From Psychroserpens sp. NJDZ02 (GTDB taxonomy: Bacteria > Bacteroidota > Bacteroidia > Flavobacteriales > Flavobacteriaceae), in contig NZ_CP039451.1 in NCBI RefSeq assembly GCF_004843725.1, positions 2,610,001 through 2,674,000 of the forward strand: a DNA stretch of 64,000 nt. The letters run 5' to 3'. Positions 10,228 to 20,164 of the stretch are shown here, piece after piece; the stretch's first letter is position 1; every line of letters starts with the position of its first letter. A program made the translations under genes and the position numbers. Under the pieces are notes generated by a model, which ran no database searches, had not been told where the DNA came from, and worked only from the letters and a program-made list of their open reading frames with translations.

Positions 10228-11115
10228 ATGAAATATTTAAAAACCAAACACGAACAGAACTCAGCAAAAATAACAGCATTAATTATGCTGATATTAATAT
10301 TGCTCTTATTTGTGGTTGGTCAAAATTATACGGATCCACCAGAAGAATTTGGTGTAGCCATTAACTTTGGAGGTTCTTCTGGAGGAGGAGGAGGTGCGCC
10401 AGCGCAAGCAGCAGCACCGCCAACTGAAACTCAACCAGAAGAAACTGAACCTCAAGTAGAAGAGCAACAAGAGGCTGCAGCTACGCCAACTTCTCAGGAA
10501 AATGTTATAACTCAAGAAGATGAAGAGGCTGTTTTAATTAAGAAACAACAGGAGCAGGCTAAAAAAGAAAATGATGCTAAAGAAAAAGCTAAGGCTGATA
10601 AATTAGCACAAGAAAAGGCTGAAAAAGCTGCTAAAGCTGCTGCAGAAGCAGCCGAAAAAAAGAGACAAGATGATATTAGAAAAGCTAATGATGCTTTAAT
10701 TAATGGTATTAGTAATTCTGATAGCGCATCCGACTCAAATAGTAATGGACCAGGTAATGGGCCTGGTAATGGATCTGGATCGGGTAACTCTTATGGGACA
10801 AGTCACTTTGGTGATGGCTCAGGACAAGGAAACGGAGATGGTGTTGGATACGGTTTAAATGGTCGAGGGAAACCAGACTATAGAAAAATAGTACAAGAGT
10901 GTAACGAATCAGGATTAGTTGTTGTTAGAATTGAAGTTGACCGTTCTGGTAAAGTTGTAAAAGCAGTTCCAGGTGTTAAAGGGACTAAAAATACAGCTGC
11001 TTGTCTATTAGAACCAGCACGCAAAATGGCATTGACACATAAATGGAAAGCAGATCCTAAAGCGCCAGAGCCTCAAGTTGGATACGTAAGTATCAATTTT
11101 AAATTAGGTCAATAA
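10228..11115 (+). CDS. TonB-like energy transducer
   Basis: A 295-residue periplasm-spanning protein. After a short cytoplasmic tail there is one membrane helix (residues 16-34), then a Gly/Ala/Pro/Gln-rich stretch, a Lys/Glu/Ala-rich helix at about 105-155, a Gly/Asn/Ser-rich linker at 165-210, and a C-terminal TonB-type domain from about 215 (YRKIVQECNESGLVVVRIEV ... GYVSINFKL). The layout fits TonB/TolA transducers and the place after exbB-exbD supports it. The low-complexity linkers should span the periplasm. It ends 6 bases before folC. Confidence 0.85.
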   Translation: MKYLKTKHEQNSAKITALIMLILILLLFVVGQNYTDPPEEFGVAINFGGSSGGGGGAPAQAAAPPTETQPEETEPQVEEQQEAAATPTSQENVITQEDEEAVLIKKQQEQAKKENDAKEKAKADKLAQEKAEKAAKAAAEAAEKKRQDDIRKANDALINGISNSDSASDSNSNGPGNGPGNGSGSGNSYGTSHFGDGSGQGNGDGVGYGLNGRGKPDYRKIVQECNESGLVVVRIEVDRSGKVVKAVPGVKGTKNTAACLLEPARKMALTHKWKADPKAPEPQVGYVSINFKLGQ

Positions 11116-11121
11116 AATATC

Positions 11122-12339
11122 ATGACTTATTTAGACACGGTCAATTGGATGTTTTCTCAACTTCCAATGTATCAAAAACAAGGTCAGACTGCTTTTAAAA
11201 AAGACTTAACTAATACTTTAAATTTAGCTAAGCATCTTAAAAACCCACAACGCAAATTTAAATCTATACATGTTGCTGGAACTAATGGAAAAGGGTCTAG
11301 CAGTCATATGCTAGCTTCTATTTTACAGGACGCTGGTTATAAAGTAGGTTTGTATACCTCTCCACATTTAAAAGATTTTAGAGAACGGATTAAAATTAAT
11401 GGCAAAGAAGTCACTAAAGCATTTGTTATTGATTTTATAAAACAAAATAAAACCTTTCTAGAAGCTAATAAACTGTCGTTTTTTGAAATGACAGTAGGTA
11501 TGGCTTTTGATTATTTTGCAAAACAGAACGTGGATATTGCAGTAATTGAAGTTGGTTTAGGCGGTCGTTTAGATTCCACTAATATTATTACGCCCGAGGT
11601 GTCTTTAATAACTAATATTGGTTTGGATCATATTCAATTTTTAGGGGATACTCTAAAATTAATAGCTTCAGAAAAAGCGGGCATAATTAAACCTAATATT
11701 CCAGTTGTGATTAGTGAAACGCAATTAGAAACTCAATCTGTTTTTACCGCTTTCGCTGAAAAAAATAATAGCCCCATACATTTTGCAGATCATGCTAAAA
11801 ACGAAGCTTTGGCAACAGACTTAAAAGGGAGTTATCAATCCAAGAATATTAAAGGTGTTTTGCAAACTGTTAAACAGTTAAGATTAAAAGGATTTGAGGT
11901 TTCTGATAAAAATATAAAAAGCGGATTGCTCAATTCCGTAAAAAACACGGGTTTAAAAGGGCGTTGGCAGATCTTAAATGCTAGCCCTAAAGTTATATGC
12001 GACACTGCGCATAATAAAGAAGGCTTGACTTTAGCCATGCAACAATTATTGCAAGAAAAATATCATAAACTTCATATTGTATTTGGTGTTGTTAACGATA
12101 AAGATGTAGCATCTATATTACCTTTGTTACCAAAAGTAGCAACGTATTACTTCTGCAAACCAGATGTACCTAGAGGTTTGGGACAACACGTTTTAATGGA
12201 TGTCTTTATTTCTAAAGGATTTCAAGGGACTGCATATGCTTCAGTTGATATTGCTTACAAAGAAGCCTTAAAAGCAGCTTCGAAAGATGATGTAATTTAT
12301 ATTGGAGGTAGTACTTTTGTGGTTGCTGAAGTGGTTTAA
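11122..12339 (+). CDS. folC: Bifunctional folylpolyglutamate synthase/dihydrofolate synthase
   Basis: A 405-residue ATP-dependent Mur-ligase-fold enzyme adding glutamate to dihydropteroate and to reduced folates. The P-loop HVAGTNGKGSSSHMLASIL is near residue 52-70, followed by YTSPHLKDFRERI, the Mg-binding block VIEVGLGGRLDSTNI near 141 and TNIGLDHIQFLG. The C-terminal ligase domain has ICDTAHNKEG near 291. It starts 6 bases after the TonB-like gene, a neighbouring that looks like simple operon packing. Together with folP at 25444 it covers two folate steps in this window. Confidence 0.95.
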   Translation: MTYLDTVNWMFSQLPMYQKQGQTAFKKDLTNTLNLAKHLKNPQRKFKSIHVAGTNGKGSSSHMLASILQDAGYKVGLYTSPHLKDFRERIKINGKEVTKAFVIDFIKQNKTFLEANKLSFFEMTVGMAFDYFAKQNVDIAVIEVGLGGRLDSTNIITPEVSLITNIGLDHIQFLGDTLKLIASEKAGIIKPNIPVVISETQLETQSVFTAFAEKNNSPIHFADHAKNEALATDLKGSYQSKNIKGVLQTVKQLRLKGFEVSDKNIKSGLLNSVKNTGLKGRWQILNASPKVICDTAHNKEGLTLAMQQLLQEKYHKLHIVFGVVNDKDVASILPLLPKVATYYFCKPDVPRGLGQHVLMDVFISKGFQGTAYASVDIAYKEALKAASKDDVIYIGGSTFVVAEVV

Positions 12340-12385
12340 TTTCCAATTAATTGTATCTTACACTTTCATTTAATTCATCTAAAAA

Positions 12386-12679
12386 ATGTTAGAAATAATC
12401 AATCAAGTTTTTTCTATTCAGCTTAAAAGTAATAAAGAAGATTTAACGCTTTTCAATAGGAATATTGATAGAATAAATCATGAATTTGAAGCTTTAGGTT
12501 TTCATATTGTCAATCCTTTAGGACAAACGTATAGAAATGAAATGACCGATGTTGAAGCTAATATTACTGGTGATTTTAATAGTAAAATGAAAATTGTTAA
12601 AGTATTAAAGCCTATTGTCTATAAAAAGACAAATGAGGAGACTACTTTAGTACAAAAAGGAATTGTAATTGTAGAATAA
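12386..12679 (+). CDS. Miniature GrpE-like protein (candidate nucleotide exchange factor)
   Basis: A 97-residue protein. Residues 30-97 follow the order of the GrpE beta-domain: EALGFHIVNPLGQTY resembles the EALG...INPxGExFDP block, DVEANI the HEAV..V strand, and KIVKVLKPIVYKK...LVQKGIVIVE the closing VVEVLQKGY...RPAxVxVA strands. The long N-terminal coiled coil that dimerises true GrpE is missing; only about 25 helical residues precede. It lies 6 bases before a divergent Hsp70 gene, so it may serve as that chaperone's dedicated exchange factor. The family match is by eye and modest. Confidence 0.6.
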   Translation: MLEIINQVFSIQLKSNKEDLTLFNRNIDRINHEFEALGFHIVNPLGQTYRNEMTDVEANITGDFNSKMKIVKVLKPIVYKKTNEETTLVQKGIVIVE

Positions 12680-12685
12680 GACTTC

Positions 12686-15172
12686 ATGAAGACCATTAAT
12701 ATTGCAATAGATTTAGGAACTACAAATAGTTTAATTGCCCATTATAATAATGGAGCTGTCAAAATCTATAATAATCCATTGGGATTAAAACAAACCTTAC
12801 CATCCTGTGTTGCTTTTAGAGGTAGCAGGACCATTATTGGAGATAAGGCGTTGGATTATTTAGAAAAGGATGCAGAAAATGTGTGTATGCTATTTAAACG
12901 TAAAATGGGAACTCAAGAAACCTATTTTATACCTTCAATTGATAGGGAGGTGTCGCCAATAGAATTATCCTCTTTGATTTTAAAAGAATTAAAGAATTTT
13001 GTTTCTGATGGAGATCAATTAAATGCCGCAGTGATTACAATACCGGCGTCTTTTGATACGATTCAATCTAATGCGACTAAAAAAGCGGGGTATTTGGCCG
13101 GTTTTAAAGAGGTTGTTTTGTTGCAAGAACCTATTGCTGCCTGCTTGGCATTTGCAAATCAATCCAATTTGGATATCGAATCTTCTAAAAATTGGATTGT
13201 ATACGATTTTGGAGGAGGGACGTTTGATGTGGCTTTGGTAGAAGTTAATGATAGAGAGTTAAAGGTTATAGATAACGAAGGAGATAATTTTTTAGGTGGT
13301 GCAGATTTTGACAATCTTATTGTTGAAAAAATTATAATACCTCAAATTGAAGCTAAAGCTAATATTACTAACCTTTGGAAAGATATTAAAGCGAAATCAA
13401 GCCAATATAAAGGACTGTATTTTGAACTGCTTAAAAAAGCAGAAGAAGCTAAAAAAGAATTATCAGTATATCCTGAAACAGAAATTGAAATCGATATAGA
13501 CTTTGAGGATACTAATTTGTTTGATCAAATTGTGATTACTAGAGGACAGTTTGAGGCTGTGATTTCATCTAAAGTCGAACAAACCATTACGTTTATAAAA
13601 AAAGTAATTTCTCAAAATCAATTAATTAATTCTCAAATAGAGCGTTTAATTTTAATTGGAGGTAGTACTTATGTGCCTTTAATTAAAGAGAGAATAAAAG
13701 AGGAGACTGGAATTTTAGTAGATTCTAGTATCGACCCAACGTCAGCTGTTGTAGATGGAGCTGCTTATTTTGCAGGATCTAAACCGTCGTCAGTAGAAGA
13801 GACAGATGTCGCAGAAAAAGCGGATATAAGTCCTATTGATACTCAGATTTTTTATGAGCAGAACACAAGAGATTTAGAAGAGTTAATTACTTGTAAAGTG
13901 GATGGTGATAATTTAAAATATAGAATTACAAGAGCAGATGGTGGTTATGATTCTGGAATCAAAACGATTGAAAACAATGGATTTTATGAGTTTGTTCCGT
14001 TATTGAAAGGGCAATTAAATAGATTTAAACTTCATATTTTAGATTTCGATTTAAATCCTTTAAAGTCAATAAATACAGTCGCAATTAATCAAGGTAGTTA
14101 TAATGTTTTAGGGCAACCATTACCAATTGATATTTGCATGGAAATTGACGATATTGAGGCTTCTGCAACACGTTTGGAACAAATTTTTAGAAAAGGAAGT
14201 ATTCTACCTTTAAAGAAGAAGATTTACAAAACGGCATCTAAAACGATACTTAAAGGGGCTGATGCCAATTTGATTATTAATATTGTCGAAGGCCAATCTA
14301 AAGGGTTGCCTAGTTCTGGTTTAAGTATTGGTTATATTGAGTTTACAGGTAAAGACCTGGAAGAGGACTTAATTAAAGGTACCGATATAGAGATTGAATT
14401 GGAGATTACCGAATCTAGAGATTTGAAAATTAATGTGTATTTACAAGCTTGTGATCAAGAATTTAAAAATGTGTTTAGTGAGTCCGAGCGTACAATAAGT
14501 ATTGGTAAAATTAATATGGAAATTAATGCTGTATTGTCTGATGTTGAACATTTAATTAGAGAACAAGTCGCTGATGAAAATTTTGAATATTCTAGCAAAT
14601 TAGAACAATTACGTATCGGTTTGATTGAAATACAAATTGAAACAACCTTACTTGACGAAGACGATGTGTCTGATAAAAAGTATCAATTAGATGACATTAA
14701 ACGAAAGTTGATACAGGAGTTTGATTCCTTAACAAGAAATAAAGTCATTGCTTTAGAGATTGAGGAATATAACAACTCTAAAGAAAGTGTGGAGTGGGAG
14801 GTTAATAAGGAAGAAAACGAATCCTACAGGCCTAAATATCTTAAAATAATTACCAACGAAAAAGAGGTTATTAATTCTGGTGATAAATATTTGATTAGAG
14901 CTAAGATAAAGGAGTTAGATGTCTTTTATAGTTCTATAATACAATCTAGTGACGAGAATTTTATAGGTTACTACTTAGGTATTAAATATAGCTCTGAATT
15001 TAAGGATACGAGAAAAGCAAAAAAGCTAATCAAAGATGGTGATGAGGCTTTAGAACGAAACGATTATAAATCCATAAAGCATATAGTCTATGCACTTTAC
15101 GCTTTACTACCTGATACGGAAAAAGCTAAGCAAAAAGAGTTTAAAGATGATAGTAAAACAGGTTTAAGATAA
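12686..15172 (+). CDS. Divergent Hsp70 family chaperone
   Basis: An 828-residue protein, much longer than DnaK (about 640). The N-terminal ATPase is intact: phosphate-1 loop AIDLGTTNSLIAHY (7-20), ITIPASFDTIQ (118-127), phosphate-2 VYDFGGGTFDVALVEV (172-187) and adenosine motif LIGGSTYVPLIKE (323-335). The usual hydrophobic interdomain linker (DVLLLDV type) is not visible. A beta-rich insert at about 385-480 is unlike DnaK. Residues 500-600 resemble a substrate-binding beta domain (ILPLKKKIYKTASK ... INIVEGQSKG). The last 230 residues are helical and acidic. It is a specialised Hsp70, not the housekeeping DnaK. It lies 6 bases after the GrpE-like gene. Confidence 0.85.
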   Translation: MKTINIAIDLGTTNSLIAHYNNGAVKIYNNPLGLKQTLPSCVAFRGSRTIIGDKALDYLEKDAENVCMLFKRKMGTQETYFIPSIDREVSPIELSSLILKELKNFVSDGDQLNAAVITIPASFDTIQSNATKKAGYLAGFKEVVLLQEPIAACLAFANQSNLDIESSKNWIVYDFGGGTFDVALVEVNDRELKVIDNEGDNFLGGADFDNLIVEKIIIPQIEAKANITNLWKDIKAKSSQYKGLYFELLKKAEEAKKELSVYPETEIEIDIDFEDTNLFDQIVITRGQFEAVISSKVEQTITFIKKVISQNQLINSQIERLILIGGSTYVPLIKERIKEETGILVDSSIDPTSAVVDGAAYFAGSKPSSVEETDVAEKADISPIDTQIFYEQNTRDLEELITCKVDGDNLKYRITRADGGYDSGIKTIENNGFYEFVPLLKGQLNRFKLHILDFDLNPLKSINTVAINQGSYNVLGQPLPIDICMEIDDIEASATRLEQIFRKGSILPLKKKIYKTASKTILKGADANLIINIVEGQSKGLPSSGLSIGYIEFTGKDLEEDLIKGTDIEIELEITESRDLKINVYLQACDQEFKNVFSESERTISIGKINMEINAVLSDVEHLIREQVADENFEYSSKLEQLRIGLIEIQIETTLLDEDDVSDKKYQLDDIKRKLIQEFDSLTRNKVIALEIEEYNNSKESVEWEVNKEENESYRPKYLKIITNEKEVINSGDKYLIRAKIKELDVFYSSIIQSSDENFIGYYLGIKYSSEFKDTRKAKKLIKDGDEALERNDYKSIKHIVYALYALLPDTEKAKQKEFKDDSKTGLR

Positions 15173-15175
15173 GAT

Positions 15176-16882
15176 TTAGTTATATTTTTCTGTGTACCAT
15201 CGGGTATAAATGTTATTAATACTTAGTGGTTTGAAATCTATTTTATTTGTTTCAATATGATCCAATAGCGTTGTGTCTATTGTTGTTGTATTGGTGCTAA
15301 AATTTTTGTTGAAATTTATTTTTACAGTATATGGTAAAATATTAATTTCATTAGTATCACTATTCTTTAAATTGTTGATGACATATAATTGAGATAATTC
15401 GGGTTTTAGTTTAAAATGAGAAAAACGACCTGGTGAAAAGTAGTGTCCTGTATAAAATAAGACAGAATCACCTTTTTTGACATTTAAATATCTGTTTTCA
15501 TCTTTTGGTATAAAAATAGATTCGTCAATACCATTAGTTAACCTAAATACTATCAAATCTTTATTACTATTATTTTTTATTAAGCTAAAAGCGTTGTTTT
15601 TATTGGAAGATGCAGATTTAATTGTGTTGAAAGTCTTTGGATAGGGGTTTGTAAAGGCATTTAGGTCTGTTCCTGTGTCTCTGCCTGAATAAGGGGTGTA
15701 ACGATCTGTTTTTAGTTTTAAACTATAAATAAATCGTGTATGGTCCTTAGCTTTGTGTTTTGAATTATAATCAGGGAGTGTGACTCTTTTTGTTATAGTA
15801 TAAGAGTTAGTATTAGTTTCCATTACGGAGTCGTCATTTGCTAGATATTCCGTTGTTGTTTGACGGACCTCAATCGTTTGGTTTTGCTTTTTTTTTTTAT
15901 CTTCTTGTATTTTTCTAACAGTCTCTATAAAGGTTTCGTTATTAAAATTAATGTTTTGTAGATTATTACGTTCATATTGATTTAACGAATTATTAGAATT
16001 GCTATCATTGTTAAACACTTTTGTTGTAATTCTAACAATTAAAATTAAAAAGACAATAACGCTCCAAATACCAACACTTGATCCAGATTTTGATTTATTT
16101 TTTTTCTGAGAGTTAAAAGCGTAGGGTTGTGCAATTGCGGCATTAGATATTAACACATCTTTTAGCATGTAGTTAGAAATGTCTAATTCGCCAAAAGCAA
16201 CCATTGTTTTAGCTGAAAAAATAAAAACATCATCACTCAGATGTTTTCTTTTTGAGTTGTAAGTGTCTATGATAACTGAATTCAATTCGTTAACCTCGTC
16301 GTAAAAAGAGTTAGGATACTGGCTTAAGCAGGTTATAAAGTTTCTATTAGTTATGTAACCAATAGAATGATATTTGTCTTTTAGTTTACCAGTTTCAATA
16401 TATACTTTAGCATAATTTAATTTAGAGCTTAATAGATTAATAATAATCTGTTCGATTTCTTCGGTAAATAGAATGGTGCTTTTTACAACATTCAGTAATA
16501 AGATATATTTTCCTTTACTAAGTGTTTCAGATAAAAAAGGTTTTATGTGTGCTTTTAAATAGGGTGATAGAAAGTATTTTAGTCCTTCGGGGTCAGCAAT
16601 AGCTTCATGGTAAATTGAAGTAGAATTTTGTGGGATATTACTGTAATCGCCACTAATTATTTGCTTTATCCATTTGTGTTTTTCAATAAAGATGTGATGT
16701 TGTCGTGTACTGTCATTTTTAAGCTCGTCAATTATAGTAGCTAATTCTCCTAGATTGCTTTTGTTATCTAAAACAGCTTTTGCTTTAAGTTGTTTCTGAA
16801 GTCTAATAATTTTAGCGGAATCTAAGGTGGTTAGCGTATTAATATCTATGCCTAATTCGTCTATTAATGATATGTAGTTCAA
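15176..16882 (-). CDS. Unrecognised one-TM protein convergent to the Hsp70 gene
   Basis: A 568-residue protein of no family I recognise. Residues 1-255 are soluble and mostly helical; a basic stretch (KKNKSKSG) precedes the single membrane helix at 271-288 (IWSVIVFLILIVRITTKV), which predicts N-terminus in the cytoplasm and C-terminus outside. The outer part starts with an Asn/Ser-rich stretch, then a charged helix (FIETVRKIQEDKKKKQNQ, about 315-335) and a beta-rich region to the end. No signal peptide or catalytic motif was seen. Its stop lies 3 bases from the Hsp70 stop, with no terminator between. A link to the chaperone is suggested by position only. Confidence 0.7.
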   Translation of the reverse strand: MNYISLIDELGIDINTLTTLDSAKIIRLQKQLKAKAVLDNKSNLGELATIIDELKNDSTRQHHIFIEKHKWIKQIISGDYSNIPQNSTSIYHEAIADPEGLKYFLSPYLKAHIKPFLSETLSKGKYILLLNVVKSTILFTEEIEQIIINLLSSKLNYAKVYIETGKLKDKYHSIGYITNRNFITCLSQYPNSFYDEVNELNSVIIDTYNSKRKHLSDDVFIFSAKTMVAFGELDISNYMLKDVLISNAAIAQPYAFNSQKKNKSKSGSSVGIWSVIVFLILIVRITTKVFNNDSNSNNSLNQYERNNLQNINFNNETFIETVRKIQEDKKKKQNQTIEVRQTTTEYLANDDSVMETNTNSYTITKRVTLPDYNSKHKAKDHTRFIYSLKLKTDRYTPYSGRDTGTDLNAFTNPYPKTFNTIKSASSNKNNAFSLIKNNSNKDLIVFRLTNGIDESIFIPKDENRYLNVKKGDSVLFYTGHYFSPGRFSHFKLKPELSQLYVINNLKNSDTNEINILPYTVKINFNKNFSTNTTTIDTTLLDHIETNKIDFKPLSINNIYTRWYTEKYN

Positions 16883-17007
16883 GTTTGGAGCTTATTTTGA
16901 GTCAAAAATATTAAAATATTTATAATTTATTGATGTGTTAATGACTATAAATTAAAGAGTTAATTTATTTGTTTAAAAATAAGTGAATTTTTTTTCAATA
17001 AAACGTG

Positions 17008-17036
17008 TTGAGATGTCAAAAACTAATGTATATTTG
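17008..17036 (+). promoter_or_regulatory. Promoter of tRNA-Val
   Basis: TTG at 17008-17010 and TATATTTG at 17029-17036, separated by 18 bases, match the Bacteroidota -33/-7 consensus. The tRNA begins 15 bases further on. Confidence 0.75.
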
Positions 17037-17051
17037 CACTCCTAATAATAA

Positions 17052-17126
17052 GGGCGACTAGCTCAGTTGGTTCAGAGCACTTGGTTTACACCCAAGGGGT
17101 CAGGGGTTCGAATCCCTTGTCGCCCA
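17052..17126 (+). tRNA. tRNA-Val (anticodon TAC)
   Basis: A 75-nt cloverleaf. The acceptor stem GGGCGAC pairs with GTCGCCC and the discriminator is A. The D arm reads GCTC-AGTTGGTTCA-GAGC, the anticodon arm CTTGG-TTTACAC-CCAAG with anticodon TAC, and the T arm holds GGTTCGAATCC. The CCA end is not encoded. It has its own promoter and terminator. Confidence 0.97.
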
Positions 17127-17127
17127 C

Positions 17128-17163
17128 AAAAAAATCCAGAACATATGTTTTGGATTTTTTTAT
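17128..17163 (+). terminator. Terminator after tRNA-Val
   Basis: AAAAAATCCA and TGGATTTTTT pair around an AT-rich loop, immediately after the tRNA, ending in a T run. Confidence 0.75.
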
Positions 17164-17616
17164 GCCCTAAAATTAAAAGTTATTATTTAGGAGCATGTTA
17201 TAAACTAGTTGTATGCTATGATTAAGAAAAAAGGTTAAGATTTAATATTAGTATTTCTAACTTTTCTAAATTAAGCTCTTGAAGATTTTGTTTTAATAGT
17301 AGTTGAGGATGTTTTTATAGAGTATTGAGATTGTTTAACATATAGGTTTAAACTTTTGAATTATGCTAGTCTTATTTTTTTATGTCATTTAATTAATAGC
17401 TTTGTTTTTCTTAATGTTAGATATTCATCGTAGATTTTTGATCTAATTTCTAACCCATTTATTACTGGATTTATATAATAAACTTCTGTTTTTTTTGATA
17501 AGAATTGTATCGTTTATTGTTTAGTGTATTTCAATTTATCAAGCATTTGTATAGTCGTATTATTTTGTTCCGTTTTTTTCCTAATTTTAGTGTTGATTCC
17601 TTTTATTTTACGTCAT
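17164..17616. other. Gene-free AT-rich stretch
   Basis: About 450 bases between tRNA-Val and the rho terminator. No open frame with coding character, no RNA gene and no clear repeat was found. Confidence 0.6.
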
Positions 17617-17647
17617 AAAAAAAGCCTTAACGATTGTTAAGGCTTTT
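17617..17647 (-). terminator. Terminator of rho
   Basis: Read on the minus strand, GCCTTAACAATCGTTAAGGC is an 8-bp stem with a 4-nt loop followed by seven T. It lies 24 bases past the rho stop. Confidence 0.88.
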
Positions 17648-17670
17648 CTGTATTATGTATGTGTTAGTTG

Positions 17671-19395
17671 TTAACCATTCATAGAGATTAAAAACTCTTC
17701 GTTATTTCTGGTTTGTCTAAAGCGATCATTTATAAATTCCATCGCTTCTACAGGATTCATGTCTGCAAGATACTTACGCATCACCCACATACGTTGGATG
17801 GTTGTAGCATCTAATAAAATATCATCACGACGTGTACTTGATGATGTTAAATCAATAGCTGGGAAAATACGACGATTAGATATTTTACGATCTAATTGTA
17901 GTTCCATATTCCCCGTTCCTTTAAATTCTTCGAAGATTACTTCGTCCATTTTAGAACCTGTTTCTGTTAATGCTGTTGCAATAATAGTTAGAGAACCTCC
18001 ATTTTCTATATTACGTGCAGCTCCAAAGAAACGTTTTGGTTTATGTAGAGCATTAGCATCTACACCTCCAGAAAGAATTTTTCCTGACGCTGGTTGTACT
18101 GAGTTATATGCTCTTGCTAAACGTGTAATTGAATCTAATAAGATCACAACATCGTGTCCACATTCTACCAATCGTTTTGCTTTTTCTAAAACAATATTAG
18201 CAATTTTTACATGCTCGTGTGCTTCCTTGTCAAAAGTAGAGGCAATAACTTCTCCGCGAACGTTACGTTGCATGTCTGTTACTTCTTCTGGACGTTCATC
18301 AATTAGTAATATCATTTGGTATACCTCCGGATGATTTGCTGCAATGGCATTGGCAACATCCTTTAAAAGCATGGTTTTACCTGTTTTTGGTTGTGATACA
18401 ATCATACCACGTTGTCCTTTACCTATTGGTGCAAACAAATCCATGATTCGTGTAGAGATAGTCGCTTGCTTTTCTGCAATATTAAATTTCTCTTGAGGGA
18501 ATAATGGTGTTAAATGTTCAAAAGCAACACGGTCTCTTACCACATTAGGGTTTTGACCATTTATTTTGCTGACTTTGATTAATGGGAAATATTTTTCACC
18601 TTCTTTTGGAGGTCTAACTTGTCCTAAAACTGTATCTCCAACTTTTAATCCAAATAAGCGAATTTGAGATTGCGATACATAAATATCATCAGGTGATGAT
18701 AGGTAGTTATAATCCGAAGAGCGTAAAAATCCGTAACCATCCTGCATGATGTCTAAAACACCTTCACTTTCTATAATAGCATCAAATTCAAAATCTGGTT
18801 CTCTATAACGGTTACGACTGTCTTTGTTTCCGTTATGTTGATTACCGTTTTTTTGATTGCTATTTTTCTGGTTACTATTTTTTTGATTGTTATGTTTTGG
18901 ACGATTTGGTTGCTTATTATCGCTTTGTTTATCGTCCTTATTGTCGTTAGACTGTTTGTTTTTCTGATGGTTGTGAACCGGTTTTTTGGGTTGCGGTTTA
19001 GCAGGTGTCTTTGCTACCACTTCCTTCTCTTTAACCTCCTTTTTAGCTACAGGCTTAGGTGTCGCTTCAGGTGTTAAATCTAATTGAGGTTGACTTGTGT
19101 TTTCCTTTTGTTTAGCGGGCTTAACAACTCTAGCTCTTTTTGGCTTTGGAGCTGCCTCTGGTTTTTCTTTAGCCTCAGTTTTAACGGGAGTAGCCTTTTT
19201 TATAGGGGCTTTCTTAACAGGAGTGTCCTCTTTTTTTACTTCTAAAACAGCTTTAGGATCTGCTGCTTGCTTATCTAGTATTTGATATACTAAATCTAAT
19301 TTTTTTAATGAACGAAACTTAGAGACATTCAGTTTTTTAGCCATATCCTGTAATTCAGGAAGCTTCATTTCTTTTAATTGTGAGATTTCAAACAT
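17671..19395 (-). CDS. rho: Transcription termination factor Rho
   Basis: A 574-residue hexameric RNA-dependent ATPase that ends transcripts. Order of parts: Rho N-terminal helix bundle at 1-43; a low-complexity stretch at about 45-200, first Lys/Pro/Ala-rich and then Asn/Gln/Lys-rich with repeats such as [17 protein letters not shown]; the cold-shock RNA-binding domain at about 205-285 ([15 protein letters not shown]); and the ATPase. Walker A is [10 protein letters not shown] near 334-343, Walker [17 protein letters not shown], with the R-loop [20 protein letters not shown]. coli Rho has 419 residues; the excess is the low-complexity insert, common in Bacteroidota Rho. Confidence 0.97.
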   Translation of the reverse strand: MFEISQLKEMKLPELQDMAKKLNVSKFRSLKKLDLVYQILDKQAADPKAVLEVKKEDTPVKKAPIKKATPVKTEAKEKPEAAPKPKRARVVKPAKQKENTSQPQLDLTPEATPKPVAKKEVKEKEVVAKTPAKPQPKKPVHNHQKNKQSNDNKDDKQSDNKQPNRPKHNNQKNSNQKNSNQKNGNQHNGNKDSRNRYREPDFEFDAIIESEGVLDIMQDGYGFLRSSDYNYLSSPDDIYVSQSQIRLFGLKVGDTVLGQVRPPKEGEKYFPLIKVSKINGQNPNVVRDRVAFEHLTPLFPQEKFNIAEKQATISTRIMDLFAPIGKGQRGMIVSQPKTGKTMLLKDVANAIAANHPEVYQMILLIDERPEEVTDMQRNVRGEVIASTFDKEAHEHVKIANIVLEKAKRLVECGHDVVILLDSITRLARAYNSVQPASGKILSGGVDANALHKPKRFFGAARNIENGGSLTIIATALTETGSKMDEVIFEEFKGTGNMELQLDRKISNRRIFPAIDLTSSSTRRDDILLDATTIQRMWVMRKYLADMNPVEAMEFINDRFRQTRNNEEFLISMNG

Positions 19396-19688
19396 TGATG
19401 TTGAATTAACTTATGTGTTGATGTAATTTGAATTGATTATTTCTTGAAGAAAATAAGATATACTTCTGAAGAATTAACGTTCTGCGAGTGTGAGTGTTGC
19501 ATTCCGTTACTGCAATTATACAACTTTTATTTTAATATTTTATTCAGATGTCTATGTTTATTCCTTTTTAATTGTAACACAGAAGTTTGTGATTCCGATT
19601 CAATATTTATGTGAATTTTTAAGGCAGTATGTTTCTTTTATAAGAAAAGAAACTATATTTTTGTTATTCAATAATTTGAGATTATAAT

Positions 19689-20102
19689 ATGTTACAACGT
19701 ATTCAAACGGTATATTTATTAATTGTTGCTATTATTTCTGGAGGACTAATTTTTGTCTTTGATTTATGGACAACAACTAATGATATTATGGTTTTTGCTA
19801 AAGACGAGCGAGTTGTTTTTGGTTTGTTTATAGGCTCTGCGTTACTAGCTGTAATTTCAATATTTAAATTTAAAAATAGAAAGTCTCAGTTTATGTTGGG
19901 ACGACTAAATCAGATATTAAACTTAATTTTACTAGGATTTTTCGTGTATCGAACGCTAAATGCATCTGGAGAAGCAAATGATGTTTCTGAGAAAGGTGTT
20001 GCGATTTTCCTCCCTGTTATATCTATCGTCTTTTTGATTTTATCAAATAGAGCCATTAAGAAGGATGAAGATCTTGTCAAATCAGTGGATCGTTTACGTT
20101 AA
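19689..20102 (+). CDS. DUF4293 family membrane protein
   Basis: A 137-residue protein starting MLQRIQTVYLLIVAIISGG, with four hydrophobic segments (about 6-26, 44-62, 75-93, 105-122) and a charged C-terminus NRAIKKDEDLVKSVDRLR. The opening motif and topology match the Bacteroidota-specific DUF4293 family, often found beside rho, as here (divergent, 293 bases apart). Function is unknown. A bidirectional terminator follows. Confidence 0.85.
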   Translation: MLQRIQTVYLLIVAIISGGLIFVFDLWTTTNDIMVFAKDERVVFGLFIGSALLAVISIFKFKNRKSQFMLGRLNQILNLILLGFFVYRTLNASGEANDVSEKGVAIFLPVISIVFLILSNRAIKKDEDLVKSVDRLR

Positions 20103-20130
20103 ACCTAACATCTTAGTAGTATTAGTGCGA

Positions 20131-20164
20131 AAAAAAACCGAAGCGAAAGCTTCGGTTTTTTTAT
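20131..20164. terminator. Bidirectional terminator
   Basis: AAACCGAAGC-GAAA-GCTTCGGTTT: a perfect 10-bp stem with a GAAA tetraloop and A/T runs on both sides. It serves the DUF4293 gene (plus) and the phosphoesterase gene (minus), overlapping the latter's stop codon. Confidence 0.9.

Noticed and set aside
12686..15172. Calling the Hsp70 the housekeeping DnaK
   Set aside because: Linker is missing, an extra domain is present, length is 828 and no dnaJ is adjacent; only the ATPase core is shared.
17759..18334. 191-codon frame on the plus strand inside rho
   Set aside because: It is antisense to the conserved ATPase domain of rho, whose motifs are intact.
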